A stretch of DNA of 64,000 nt from Taeniopygia guttata (taxonomy: Eukaryota; Chordata; Aves; Passeriformes; Estrildidae): the NCBI RefSeq assembly GCF_048771995.1, contig NC_133030.1:58312001-58376000 (forward strand), in the 5' to 3' direction. Position 1 is the stretch's first letter. Each line of letters begins with the position of its first letter. A model generated the notes under the pieces. The model had not been told where the DNA came from, made no database searches, and saw only the letters and a list, made by a program, of their open reading frames with translations. Position numbers and translations under genes: made by a program. Shown in pieces: positions 1 through 12,191 of the stretch.

Positions 1-1225
1 ACAAACTGGGGGAACATCTGGGAGCTGCCACATGAGCCCCCTGTGACCACAGCCACACAAGTGCCTTTGTTCCCTGGTTCCCACCTGCAGGAGGATACAC
101 TCACATTTATCCCTCATTTCTCCCCTGAGCAAAATGGGAAATTAAATGAATGAAGGAAGATTTGGCAAGTGGGAGAGGCCCAAAGGAGCTCACAAAACAA
201 AGACACCTTCTCAGATAGCCATTAGGAGAGAGCTGCTGCTCAGAGTAATACCTGCACCTGTCTCCCCCCACTCAGTGCCTTGTCTCCTGGATGCAGTCAC
301 CTTCATTTACAGGGATGCATGCTTGAAACTACCCCAGGTGTCCTGTCCACACTAAGACAGATTTATTTGGACCTGTAATTTATTGGTTGATATAACGTTT
401 TTTTTTTAATCTGTAAAAGCTGTACTATGACTGATAGAAGATCACCCATTCTGTAATTCTGAATAGAGACTGCTATGTCCAACAGCAGCAGAAACAGGTT
501 TGTTTTGCTGATGGAGAGTTGAACTACCCTTTAAAAAGTCCTCATGTTTTGTTTCAAATTGCACCTCACGATCCCTCTGATATTGTTAATTGACGTTACA
601 GTTATTATGGGAAACCTGCAAATTGTTTTGTGTCCTTAATAAACCTCAAAACTGTAGTATGAAAGCAATTTCAAGCAATGTGTCCCTCCTTTTCTGAGTG
701 TAGACATTTCTCACGTAGAATATCTACAAGCTCCTACAAACTCTGCCAGAGCTGTGAACACCTGCAAAACATCTCCTTGGTGTGAAGTCATTTCCTTCAC
801 TGAATTTCTCTGATGGAGTCTGGCTGTGCTGCAGTCTCAGAATTAGAGGCAGGGTTAGAAAGTGGAAAACTTCCTTCCTTTGCAGCCAGCAGGAAATCAG
901 GGCTGTACCTGGACACGGTGAGACAGCAGAAACCTCCACAAGTGATCAGAACACAACTCTGCAGGGTGGGAAAAAGGTTTTGGACTGATGCAGCCAGACT
1001 GGGGAAGAGAAGGGGAAGGTGGGAAGGATGTACTGACTGAAACCAAGTCAGCAAAATGTCACTTCGAGATGTTCTTTCAAGGAGGAGGGCAAAAGAGATG
1101 CTGTGGATCTGCCCTGAGTGACAGAAGGCCAATCAACACCAGACTGCAAATGTGGAACTTTCCCCCCAGAAGTTATTATACTAGTAATTAACTCTGTTAA
1201 ATTCACATCAATTTTCATATTTAAA

Positions 1226-1560
1226 ATCACAGAATAGTTTGAGTTGTTTCTAGTCCAGCCTGCGTACAAAGAGCAGGAGCATCTTCCACTAGACCTGATT
1301 CCTCAGAGCCCTGTCCAGCCTCATCTAGAATGTTCCCAGGGATGGGGCATCCACCACCTCTCTAGCCAGTGTTTCACCATCTTCACTGTAAAACACTTGT
1401 ATAAATCAACCCTCTTTTTGTTTAAACCATTACTATTTGTCCTGTCACAGCTTGTGACCAGATCTTTAGTTTTCACATCCTTAATGCTGCAGCTGGGGTG
1501 GTACATCCTGCCCAGAATTTGTAGGCAGTCAACACAGCCCACATATTTCAGAGCATGAGA
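1226..1560 (-). mobile_element. Old CR1 3' fragment
   Basis: TCACAGAATAGTTTGAGTTG begins a diverged antisense CR1 end. It continues CTTCCACTAGACCTGATTCC, GGGATGGGGCATCCACCACC and AACCATTACTATTTGTCCTG, which are standard CR1 phrases. The right boundary is approximate. Confidence 0.8.
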
Positions 1561-3196
1561 AGCTTCTTCCCAGGCAAATGCCACCTCCTTGGGAGCATTT
1601 TCATGCTCTTTAAAGCCATGGTTTTAGATGTCACCACCCAACCTGTCCAAAGCAGTTGAACAGCTTGTCTGTCTTTGGTATGTGTTTGCAAGGAGTATTT
1701 GTCACAAAGGCCATGACACCTCAGGTATTTTCTCTGCCACAAAAAGCAGTGGATTTATTTGTGCCTCAGTTCCCCTTTTGGACCCTGGGAATGATGCTGC
1801 AGATGAATTTTTCCTCTCTACAATGTGTTCTGCAGTGTACAGGCTGTAAGTGCCCACTCACATCTGTATCCTGCAGGGTACTCAGTGCCTCAGGTTTATT
1901 GTGGCTCATTAAACCTGAACAGTGATGGTCACTGCCATGCAGTGCTTTGATTTGTCAAAATGCCCTCCTGTTCCATGACAGCCACAGTAATCCACTGGCC
2001 CTGGAAGCTCAGCTCCCCTGCAGCTGGTGTGCCCAGCCTCATTGACCATGCCAGAAATCAGTGTATTTAGCCCATCTACAGAGCTGAGTTGCCATGAGAG
2101 GGAGGGCAGGATGCCTCCCTGGATGGGTGTTCCCTGCACTGACTGGATTTCTCTTTGGGAGATGGGGCAGCTGCCTCCTGCTCTCATTTGTACCCACATG
2201 AAAACACTGGAACCAGCACCCAGGCTCAGAGCAAAACCTGTCTCACACAACATCCTGCCAGGGAGTGTAGCCAGCCATGGGTATTGAGGGAAATGTAAAA
2301 GCATCAGGACTGCATGGCTCCATCCTTCCCTTGGCTACTTCCACCCAGCCTTATCTGCCAGCAATTTAGGAATTTTCTGCTCTGGGGGATGCCTTTGGCA
2401 CATTACTGTTGACCTCAGACATGTGGGTCCTCTGTGCCACTTCTTCCCAGATAAAATCAGACCATGGAAAGTCTGGTGAGTAATGCCACCTTCCTCTGGG
2501 AAGACAAATAAAATATATTCCATGCTATGTGCTGTGCTCTCTTGGATTGTCCTGGCTCCTCTGAGGACGTACCCATTTATAGCAGCCAGGGATTTGGGCT
2601 GCAGTGCCTTTTTATTAGGAATAAACCTTGATATGCTTTGCCTTTTCTCTGCAAGTGCTGCAGGCAGGGCTAGTGAAACCTGCTGAGGTTCACAAGCTGC
2701 AGGAACATACAAAAAGCCTTCCTCTGGTGAAACTTGCTTTGGTCCAACCAAGATGAGGGATGTTGTCCAGGAATGGTGGGATTTCTAGGCTTAACTTGAA
2801 GACTTAACTGTGAAATGAATTTTAATGAACATCTGGGTAAAAAAAGGCACTTTTTTTTTTTTTTTTTGGGTAATTAATGTTGTTACTTTCTAAAAAACAA
2901 AAACCATATTTCTGCACTGAACCCCGGGAAGACTGGAGCCAGTCATATTCTTATTTCCAGACCAGCAGGGCTGTCTTTCCTTATGTAAATTCTTCATCAC
3001 CATAAGCCTTTCACTTTCCCTCCTGACTCTACCTGCCCTCGCTGCTGGACCACAGGGTGCACAGCTCATCATCTTCCTTGCCAATATGTTGGTTGGTGTT
3101 TTTCCTACCTGAGAGGGGCATGTGATTAGCATCTGGGAAAATAAACACAGCAGAACACTTCCCCAAAAGGATGCTGTCAAAATACTTTGAAATACA

Positions 3197-3202
3197 TTTA
3201 TT
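3197..3202 (-). terminator. Candidate distal poly(A) signal (AATAAA, minus strand)
   Basis: Read on the minus strand, the AT-rich block from about 3420 to 3180 has the look of a vertebrate 3' UTR end. It contains AATAAA at this position and, about 30-60 bases further on, a GT-rich stretch (TGTTCTGCTGTGTTT) that could be the downstream element. If used by RHOJ, the 3' UTR would be about 7.5 kb. No canonical minus-strand AATAAA lies between the stop codon and about 8320; an ATTAAA variant occurs near 10278. Which site is used cannot be decided from sequence. Confidence 0.35.
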
Positions 3203-6007
3203 TTGTTAAAATAAACTATGTACAATAAACGATATTAATGTGCATTACAATATACAGTAATTACATGTTTAAAAGATGATAAACAAAAGAGTACAGAATT
3301 ATGTGCTGTAAATAGGAAATTAATAGTGTTTACATGATTTTAAACTATGTAGAATGCATTTGCTTGAAACCTGAATTTCCTTGCTTTGAAATTGTTTTGT
3401 TTTGAATTCTGAAGATTTGGTTAATCTTTGGAAAAAAGGCATGCCACTCAAAAGTCAGACATACTGTTTTAGTGACCATCCTTTGGTTTCACAAACCCCA
3501 CATTCCAGCAATATTGCACACAGCAAGTTTTAAGAGAGAAAAATTCAGTTGCTCACATCAAGTAAGTGACTCTTTCTCCTAACTGGCTAAAGCCTGATTG
3601 GTGATGAGTTAGCTCCTGATTTGTGTTGAGGTCATTACATCTGCTTCACAAACTCAATCTGAATAACTTGTTGAACTGTTAGTTCTAAGAATCTCTTTAG
3701 GAGTAATTTTTATTACTATTATGTAAGCACACTTGTCTTTGTGTTCTCAGGGGAGCAGAGAATCTCTGTGCAGTTAAATTTTTACATTTGTAGAAGTGCA
3801 TCAACATCATGACGCATTAAATTGGATTCAGTTGTACTCACACTCCATCTCCCTGCTCCTCTCTGTAGCCTTCTTTGAAGTCCTCCCAGTCTCAAGGTGC
3901 TGCTGAGCCCCAGGTACCCAGGTGTGACTCCACAGAGGCACCTCCCAACCCATTCACCAGCCTCAACCCATATTTTTTGGGGCATCAGGGCCACCACACC
4001 ATATGGCATTTTCCCCCTGGCACCTTAGGTCACTTCTGCTCATGACTGAAGAAGACTTTGCCAGTGTCTTTCCCCTCTTGCATAACTTTTTGTTATTGCT
4101 TATTAGTGAATTAATATTTACAAGCCTGGGAAGAGTTTGGGCTCATTTGCTCCATGCTGACAGGGCAGTTCAGTGCCTGCCAGGTCTGTGATGCAGTTAG
4201 AGCAGCTGTCTATTTAGGGGAAAAATACTGAGAGAGAGATGACATGATAGCCACACTCTGGATATGATTTACCTACAAACTACTTTGACAGACATCAGAC
4301 AATTTTTTCTGCACGTTATCAATACAAACAAATGTTATGTTGGGAGATCTGGAAACTGTAGACTGATGACAACTGTTTACTCTGATTTCATTAACCTCCA
4401 ATCAAAGTCAAAATTCACCTGAGTGGGTATCAGTGAGAGCTCAAACTGATCTTCACCAAAACCACATCAAACCTGGTGTCCTGAAGGGCATGAGATGAAA
4501 TTAAGTGACAGCAATGAGTTTAGGGTTTATAAGCAAAGATAACCATATGTCTTCAATATGACACTGTTAATAAAATGTAAATTTCATCTTCAGCTCAGTA
4601 GTGGTTGAACTGAGGTGGTTTGGATCCAGCCTCCAAAGGTGATATCAGCAAAGCCTTAGGATGCCCCAGCTCCTTTCAGGAGTCCTTAACCAGCTGCCAG
4701 AAGGTATAAAGGATTCTTGGACCTGGCTCAATGTATCTGTGTGCTCAAAGCTTGGTCAGCCAAAATAAAAGGTCAGAAAGGGAGGAAATATAAAGTCTCT
4801 CAAACGTTTTCCACATTAGTTGTGTGTGGACCCCATTGAAATTTTCCACTGCCTTCATGAGAATTGAAATGAAGCCAACATAGAGCATCTTTGAAAACCC
4901 CACCCTACCATTATAGTTAGGAACAGCCAAACACTGCATTATGGTCTGTAGAATCTGAAAAGGGATGGGGATCCATATTTTCAAAGTTGAAGAGATTTTT
5001 CACCACTGACAGCAATTCACATGATTTTTTGCTTGTTGCTCTGGGTTTCTGAACTAATTTTCCTCTTACCATGAGCTTCTGACTCTTTTTGCTGTTATGA
5101 TGTGGCTCCTGAAATGACCCAAGAGAACAGATTTTTGTTCCCATGTTTCTGAAAGCTTTAACTGAAGCAAAGAAAAGAGAATGTGAAGATTTTTTTTTGT
5201 TGTTTCTGTTCTAGTTATGGGCATCCCCTTAACATCTTAAAATTAAATTTAAGGTTTAGGATCAAACTGACAAATTGTAGCTCTAGGCCCTGATTTTGCA
5301 GCTCTCCCCTGAATCATTCTGCTGCATTCATGACTTGTAATTGGTGTTTTTATCCTGACTTTTTGATGCAAAAATATTTCTATTCCTGTTTTGTTTTGTT
5401 AGGTGAAGACAGCTGAGATCACAAGTCACTACCGAAATCAGTGGGAGGCTTTTTCCTGCTTTCAGATGGTCTTTATTCACGAGGAGGAAAATAAACATTC
5501 ATAGTGGAAATTTGTCTTCATTTTTGCAAAGAGCTCAAATGTGACTAGAAGTTATCTGACGTAGGTCACTCCATGCTCACCTCCTGTCACAGCAGATGCT
5601 CCTCCAGCCCTATAGTGTTGTGAACCAACAAAATGTTCTGTTATTTCCAGATTTTCCTTTTTTTAATTCAGGATAAAGCAACATTACAGGTCCTCCTCAG
5701 GGAAAAAGAAAATACATGGAGTAAGGCATGTGCAGCCACATTCCTACATTCTACCTCTTTGTTTAACAAATGGGCCAATGTGAGCATATGGATTGCTTTG
5801 TTGGAGAAGACAAATGTGCTTTTAGACAATCCTGGCCTGAGACAGATTGATGCCACTGCACATTATTTTTAATCCAGATGAGGTTTCTGTGTGGTGAGTC
5901 AAGAGGTATTTGCTGTGTCACTTGGGGAAAAAAGGTACAGGAAAATGTCATGGGCTCTAAGCAAGGTATAAAAGCAGATGAGCATCTCTCATCTATGAAT
6001 TGAAGGG

Positions 6008-6075
6008 AGACATAGGCTGCCCAGGGAAGTGATTGAGTCACTATTCCTGAATTCCTGAAGGGATTCAAAAGAACA
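6008..6075 (+). mobile_element. Possible short CR1 fragment
   Basis: AGGCTGCCCAGGGAAGTGAT TGAGTCACTATTCCTGAA resembles an internal part of the CR1 tail in sense orientation. It is short and diverged. Confidence 0.5.
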
Positions 6076-8789
6076 CAGGCCAACACCACTAGAGCAGCTG
6101 GCTGAGGTTTTCTGGTAATTAAACTGCAAGGATGGATCACCAATCATGAGTCATGACCTCCCTCATGACCTGATCAGTGTCAGTGGCATTGAATGAGACA
6201 GGAACAACTTGGAGACAGTTCCTTGGGAAGAGAGATTCTCTTCAGTATGAGGAGGACTGCCAAAATCTGTCTCTTTAATAAAAGTATTTGGAATAATTTT
6301 ATTTCATATTAAGATGCAGTGCTATATTTAATTCTGTGTCCATTTTGAATGCTTTGAGTGCTTCAAAAGAGAAAAAAACAATGTCAGCTGCTGAAATGAT
6401 TGTATTGATTGTCCTACTGGACTTGGGGTGAATTCTGAACCTACACAGGGCATATATCCAGTTGAACAAATGAGAATGGACCTGAGTGGGGTTAGAGCCT
6501 TGTTTCTGCCTTCTCCACAACTTTTCAGAGCTCTGGGAAGCACAGGACAAACTGAATATTTGTGGGACCTCCTTCAAGTCATGCTGGAAGTGTCAGGACT
6601 GTCCCAGTTCCACTGTCCTGGTGTTTTCACAGGGCTCTGAAGGGCAGAGGCATCTGTGGGTGGTTTTAATATGGTAGTAACTCTCTGATGAATTAAGATG
6701 TCTCTCAAATACCTCTAATATCTCCTTGCAAGGGTTTGCACGAAAATACTTTGGGAGCTCTGTTTGAAACTACAGCTTCAGGTTAAGAACTCTTAGTGGA
6801 ACAGGAAGGTTTCAGAAGAGGCCAAAGGAGATGAGTTTTACAGGATCCAGCAAGTTTCCTGTAAGTTGTGAGTGCTTTTGAAATGACAGCAGACTATTAG
6901 CAAAGGCAGGTGTGTCAGGAAAGGCTCTGACATCAGCTGCATTAAGGGGACGTTGTCAAATAAGTTCCAGGGATAGTTTCTAACCTTTATGACTCTCCTT
7001 AACAGTGTTCCTTTTAAGGTGAAATTGGGATCTGATTTCTAGCTCTTCTCACAGTGAGTAAACCCATCTCCTTTCACCTGGCAGTCCTTTATTGATTTTC
7101 TTTCCTTATTACTAATGGTGCCTGAAAAATAACTTGAAGCTTATATCTGTGGCATTATGCCTGCACTTGCACTATGTCTGGTGTTGTGGTTTTTCTGAAA
7201 ATAAGCTTTACTGCCTGTTCACACACCATCTGCTGCTTTTAAAAAAGGCATTAGGTATGACTTGCCAGATAGTCAATGACTCCTTACATCTGCCTATGAT
7301 CCCTTTCTAAAGCCTCTTGGCCTGTGCTGTCCCTGCCTCCCCCAAAAAATAGTGTAACAGGGCAGATCCTTGAGAAATTGTCACATTTCATGGACAGGTG
7401 TGTGTACATAACCTAACACAGGAATAATGTTTATGGGACCTGCACTAAACATGGCTTTTCAGAAGACATTCATTTTTGCTGGAAGAAAATTAAAATAAAT
7501 GAAGTGCAGGGGCCATTTCTCAGTGGATTGTGACAACTGTCCCTCTCTTTTAGCTCCCAGAATTCAAATTTTGGTCAAAATCAGTTTGGAAAACTTGAAG
7601 ATTTATTGCCTCACCAGCTTGACACGCTCCATTTTGTAAGTGCAAAGAAACCCCTGCTTAGCCTTAACATTTTTTGTGCATGTATTAACACTTTTCTATC
7701 TGCTTCCTCTGTGCAAGGATTTGTTCAGGATGCTGCAGTTTAACACACAAAGACAGCAGCATTTTAACTTCTCCATCACCATATGTTTTGTAGGTTATTT
7801 CCCTCAAACCACTGCAGTTACATTAATGCTACAACTTCCCACTTGATTTTTGATTTTACTGCCGATCCTATGCCATTCCATTAAGATTAACAATCACCCC
7901 TGGTACTCAGTGGCAGGCAAAAAAACAATTTGATTATTTGTGGCATTCCCTGATGCATGCCAGGCTGCTCCATTTCACTTTTCCAGTGTGCTCGTTGTGT
8001 TAGGGTGAGCTCAGCTGTCACTCTGGATTTTCTATTTCCTCTATTTCCACATTTTTTTAAAGCTCTAAGAAAACCAGGCAGCTCCAACTTGAGCATTTGC
8101 ATTGTGCTTCAGCTAAACCAGACTTCACCTTCTTCCACCAGAGACTCATACATCACTCTCCAGCAACCTACATGAGCTAAACCAATCATCCTAATTAATT
8201 TCCACTGAAGTAAAAGACAGCAGAGTGAACATATAATTTCTCTGAAATCTGTTAAAAGCTTTTTTGTTGTTGTTGCTTTAGTGGACTTCTAGTCATGTTG
8301 TAAGGCTAAATATCAATTTATTTAGTCAGTCCATGCCTGGTTCTCCTCATACTCCTCTAATATATTTTTACATGTTACAGTTCAGCTGATAGGCAGTGTC
8401 CTGTTGAGGTGAACACTCACTGCTCTGCCTGGGGATGGACACAAACTCTATGCCATGGCATGGACCCCTGCACCTCACTTTGTGATGGGTTTTAGCAGCC
8501 AGGCCCTCTGAAAGTAAATGCCTGGGACATATTAAAACCAAACAGAAAATATGCACAAAAAGTCACTAGCAATGAAGGGAACTTGTCTGTCTCAGGTATG
8601 GCACAACTGTGTTTTCATCCATGTTTGTGTGTAAGGGGAAAGGGATGGTGAGTGGAAGCCACTGGGTAAAAAAAGAGCAAAGCATTTTCCTTGAGTCTGA
8701 TGGCTTTTGTCAGAGAGAACTGTTGATTTCCACCTGGAAATGTTTTGGTGATGAATTGGTTTCTGTACCAGCTGGTTTTTGTAGCTGTC

Positions 8790-8863
8790 CATGGTAAACT
8801 GAGGTTGGAATTAGATGATCTTTGAGGTCCTTTCCAACCCAAACCATCCTACAACTGTATGAA
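8790..8863 (+). mobile_element. CR1 3' end, sense
   Basis: GATGATCTTTGAGGTCCTTT CCAACCCAAACCATCCTACA is the CR1 terminus in sense orientation, diverged in the final octamer. Confidence 0.8.
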
Positions 8864-10655
8864 ATTGAATTAGTGCTGAAGGAGGAGCTCAGATCCATGA
8901 GCCTGGTCCTGATGCAGGACTGGACACTGCACCAAGCTTGTCCCTTCCACGTGCCCTGGCTGTTGCCACGGCCCTGGTTTGTCTGCTGCCAGGTGAGCTC
9001 TGAGCCAGGACACCGTGCTTCCCTTCCCAAGGGCTGCCAGCCTTGTGGGATGGGGAGCAGAGAGAAGCAGGGCCCGTGTCTCCAGGCTGGGACTGTTGTC
9101 CCACTGCTGTCACTTGCTCCCTCCTGGCACTTCTGGACATGCTGGCTACAGGCACAGCTTCTGCAAGGAGTTACATCTTCAAATCTGTGTGTGCTGGTGC
9201 TGGGATTTCCTGCTTGGGGAATGAAATCCATGACAAGACAGTCTCGTGGCACTGCCAAGCTGGCCAGAGGCAGCTGTAAGAAACAAGACTGTGTGCTGGC
9301 TGTGTGCTGTGATGTGCAAAGCTGCAGGGTCCTGGAGAGGCTTTAGTGACAAGGCACAATTTCCCCAGCAGCAAGGGGAGATCACAGGAGCTTCCCTTCC
9401 CCTATGAGCTGGGCTTCCCATCTCCATGCTGTTGGCTGCCACTCGTGGAAAAGTCCACTCCTGAGGACTGCAGCCACACTGTGGAACAGCACTCTCTGTG
9501 AGGATGGAAAAATGGGAGCAGAGAGAGAAGAAATGAATGGGAGGAGGGAGGCTACAAAAAGTCAACAAGTTCACAACTCCACTTTGATGAGGGTTTTTAC
9601 AGAAATACTTCATAAAAAAAGGATAATTTTAAGGCAATTGGATCACCTCAAAGCACTTAAAGTCGGTATGACCTTTGGCTTTTTTTTTTTTTTTTTCTAT
9701 TCTTGGCTGTTGGGTGAGATGTAGAAATCCAGCTGATCTATAAGGTAAATTCTCAGTTGCCATGGCAATGTGTCTCGTTCTTGTTCTCAGTTGGAAGAGA
9801 GATTGTTCCATGCAGCTATTTCATGTCTAGGGCAATATTCTTTGGTGGCAGAATTTCTTTGTTTCAGTACAATAATGCTACAACTCTGTACTTCCTTTCC
9901 CAGCTTACGGAAACATGGCTCAGCCTGAACATTCCTCTGTAAAAATACAGTTATTTGCATTTTTTTTTTTTTAGTTGTAAGAACATTCCTTGAGTCTGGA
10001 GGTAAATGTTGATCCATTTTGATAGCTTGGGTGCAGCAATATCCTGATGCTGTGAAGTTTGCCCATTAAGTGAAAACAAACTGGAATCACTCCACCTTTG
10101 CTTCCAAGTGGTTTGAACAAACTAAAGTATCTCCTGAACTACCAAGTCTTATAAAAGAAAAGCAATTTTTAAAGTACATCCTACCTATAGTGTGTATCTT
10201 ACATACTAGATTTCTACAGATCTCCATGTGCTTTCAGTCAATTCAGATTCAATTCCTAAGGACTGCAAATTCCTAATTTTAATAAATTCTTACTTAAGGC
10301 CACAAAAGGAGTTTCTCCTGTTTCTTTTGCTGTCTTTAGCTCTTTGTTTTTTCACAAGCCACCTTCACCTTATTGCTAAGGTGGGGGGCCAAGCAGGCAT
10401 CCTGGTTTCTGTTGGTGCAGTCTGCAGCAGTGGGAACAGGCTGCAAAACAGCTCTGGAGGGTTAGGAAAGCACAGAGACAGGAGCTGGCCAAGGGTGATA
10501 CAGCTTGGAGGTTTCACAGGATGGAGAGCTCCTATATTTGGGTAAGAAGGACCCTTTTCTGGTCATGCTCCCCGTTTCAGTTGTGTGTGGCCTTCATTGC
10601 CTTTCTAACCTGCTTGGTTGCACTGAACTCAGCTGGCTCTGCTTCCCAGGGGACG

Positions 10656-10802
10656 TCACACAAGGGTGCAGCACCTGTGGCACTTTGCACAGCGCTTCTT
10701 CTTCTTCTTGGGGTGGAAGATGGTCATGATTGCCTCGTCAAAGACAGTCTTAAGGCCTTTCTGTGTGAGTGCTGAGCACTCCAGATAGCACTGGGCTCCG
10801 AT
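10656..10802 (-). CDS. RHOJ: RHOJ terminal coding exon (C-terminal 48 residues and stop)
   Basis: This exon encodes the end of a Rho-family GTPase, starting [16 protein letters not shown] and ending in [17 protein letters not shown] before a TGA at 10658-10656. ECSAL is the G5 motif that contacts the guanine base. The following helix ([13 protein letters not shown]) is typical of the TC10/TCL branch. The [10 protein letters not shown] stretch identifies RHOJ, because RHOQ has a different tail (PKKHTVKKR...). The five lysines plus arginine form a polybasic membrane-targeting patch, several cysteines are possible palmitoylation sites, and CTLV is the CAAX box for prenylation. The 3' splice site is CTCTCTTTCAG before ATCGGAGCC, and the preceding intron is phase 0. 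Compared with human RHOJ as I recall it (CSEGHSCCSII), the tail is diverged and richer in cysteine. The protein acts at the plasma membrane and endosomes; in mammals it is mainly endothelial and controls actin and focal adhesions. Confidence 0.96.
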   Translation of the reverse strand: MGAQCYLECSALTQKGLKTVFDEAIMTIFHPKKKKKRCAKCHRCCTLV

Positions 10803-12095
10803 CTGAAAGAGAGGAGGGAGAATGAGAGTGAGTATCCACTGCTGGGAGACACAGAGTGATGCTGATCCAGCATTTTCTACATTTAGAAAGGGGTCAGACC
10901 ATTTCTCTGTTTGTATCTGGCTGCCTGTGGGGTGAAGGGACAAGCTCATGTGGTCATCCTGAGCAAGAGAGCAGGAATCAGCATCAGGATGAGTATCTCA
11001 CCACAGTATCTCACTGCAGGAATTCCCTGCATGACTCTCCAGAGAGAAGGAGGCTGCACCCATGTTTGAGGGCTGGACCAGGAGCTTGGCCTCCTGCCTG
11101 TGCAGCTGGGGAGGCTTTTGAGGAAATGCTGGGTGGTAGCTGAACCCCTTCACACACTTGGCTCTTCTCCCCTGGACTGTCACTCTTGTGTCCTGCCTCC
11201 CCCAGTCCCAGGGAGCTGCTCCCTGGAGAGGGCTTCCAGCTGGCTTCTGGGAATGGGGAAGCATCATTTTGAGATAGGAGTCTCCTGGGATGACAGAAGC
11301 ACCCACAGAGGCCTGGGAAAGCAGCCTCAGCTTATTCAGCAACCTTGTGGCTTATTCAGCTTGTTCTGCTCATGGATCCTCTGGTTTTGAGGGCCAGGGA
11401 CAATAATAGTACTTGCAGCATATAAGAGGACAAAGCCAGGATCCAGAATCCTGCACCCTAGGGCTTGGGGAGTGCTCCTAACCCCCTACCTTTCCAGGAG
11501 AAATGCACAATCCCACAGAAACTTCGGGAGCACCTTCTCTGCTGCCTGAAGTGTAATGGATAAGTGGGAATCCAGTTGTCTTGCTTTTGTAAGGGATAGG
11601 GAGGAGTTTAACAGGAGGTGGCTTGACTGCAGGGAGGGCTTTGCCACATGCATCTCCTGGCAGAACCCTGAGCAAGAAACACTTAGATAAAACAGGCAGT
11701 AAAATCTGGTTTGATGCCCATTTTCAACCTGCTGCCCTGTGTTCCTCAATGCTTTTCTTAGAGCTCAGGTCATGGCACCTGCCAGAGATCAGAAGTGTTT
11801 GGAGCATTCTCTCTGACACAGGGTGCGATTTTTGGGGGTTGTCATGTGCATGCCCAGGAGTTGGACTCATTGACCCTTTTGGGTCCCTTCCCACTCAGGA
11901 TGTTCTATGTTCCAGCTGGCATTGCAGCAGAAGTGCAGGCTCAGGGGTCACAGGGTGTGCCTGGGTCCAGCCTGTTGGAACAGAGGCTTCAGTCTCTGTC
12001 TGGGGCCAAGGGGCCTTGGGGGAGCCTTGAAGGACAGAAACCCAGTGGAAAGCTGTGATCAGTCAGCTTCATGTGGCACCAGAAGAAGCTGTTAC
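10803..12095 (-). other. RHOJ: RHOJ last intron (1293 bp)
   Basis: Phase-0 GT-AG intron between the insert-region exon and the terminal exon. It contains one CR1 3' end in the opposite orientation to the gene (about 11770-11912). Otherwise I see no coding or RNA feature. Confidence 0.9.
11770..11912 (+). mobile_element. CR1 3' end inside RHOJ last intron
   Basis: GATCAGAAGTGTTTGGAGCA, then TCTGACACAGGGTGCGATTT, and AGGAGTTGGACTCATTGACC down to GGATGTTCTATG match the 3' end of a CR1 subfamily. Antisense to the gene. Confidence 0.8.
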
Positions 12096-12191
12096 CTCCT
12101 TTGCCAGCTTCACTCCATGCTCATAGGTGAGTGGTTTCTCCTTCATGTAAAGCAGCCGCGCCAAAGTTTTGGGATCATCCCGCAGGTCAAT
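12096..12191 (-). CDS. RHOJ: RHOJ penultimate coding exon (Rho insert region, 32 residues)
   Basis: The exon is exactly 32 codons and reads [20 protein letters not shown] followed by [14 protein letters not shown] at the start completes the TQID guanine-specificity (G4) motif whose TQ ends the previous exon. The [15 protein letters not shown] segment is the Rho-specific insert helix that distinguishes Rho GTPases from Ras. The [14 protein letters not shown] wording is that of RHOJ rather than RHOQ (NDMKEKPICVEQG, from memory). The acceptor is GCACTAG before ATTGACC and the donor is GAG followed by GTAACAG, so both flanking introns are phase 0. The final residue of the exon is Glu, as in RHOQ, where I recall Ala in human RHOJ. 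Confidence 0.96.

Larger units (their letters stand above)
1..10655. other. Downstream flank of RHOJ: no recognised coding gene
   Basis: No open frame here resembles a known protein. GPHB5, which follows RHOJ convergently in human, was looked for on the plus strand through its cystine-knot motifs and not seen. The region has old CR1 fragments (about 1226-1560, 6008-6075, 8790-8863), poly(T) runs (2851-2867, 9680-9696) and a possible distal minus-strand poly(A) site near 3200. Part of it may be RHOJ 3' UTR. Confidence 0.7.

Noticed and set aside
8710..9346. Overlapping 174- and 182-codon frames on both strands
   Set aside because: The region is GC-richer and partly CR1; both strands being open reflects a lack of stop codons, not coding. 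No recognisable protein.
1..10655. GPHB5 downstream of RHOJ, as in human gene order
   Set aside because: No plus-strand frame with the cystine-knot cysteine pattern was found; it is probably further away or lost.
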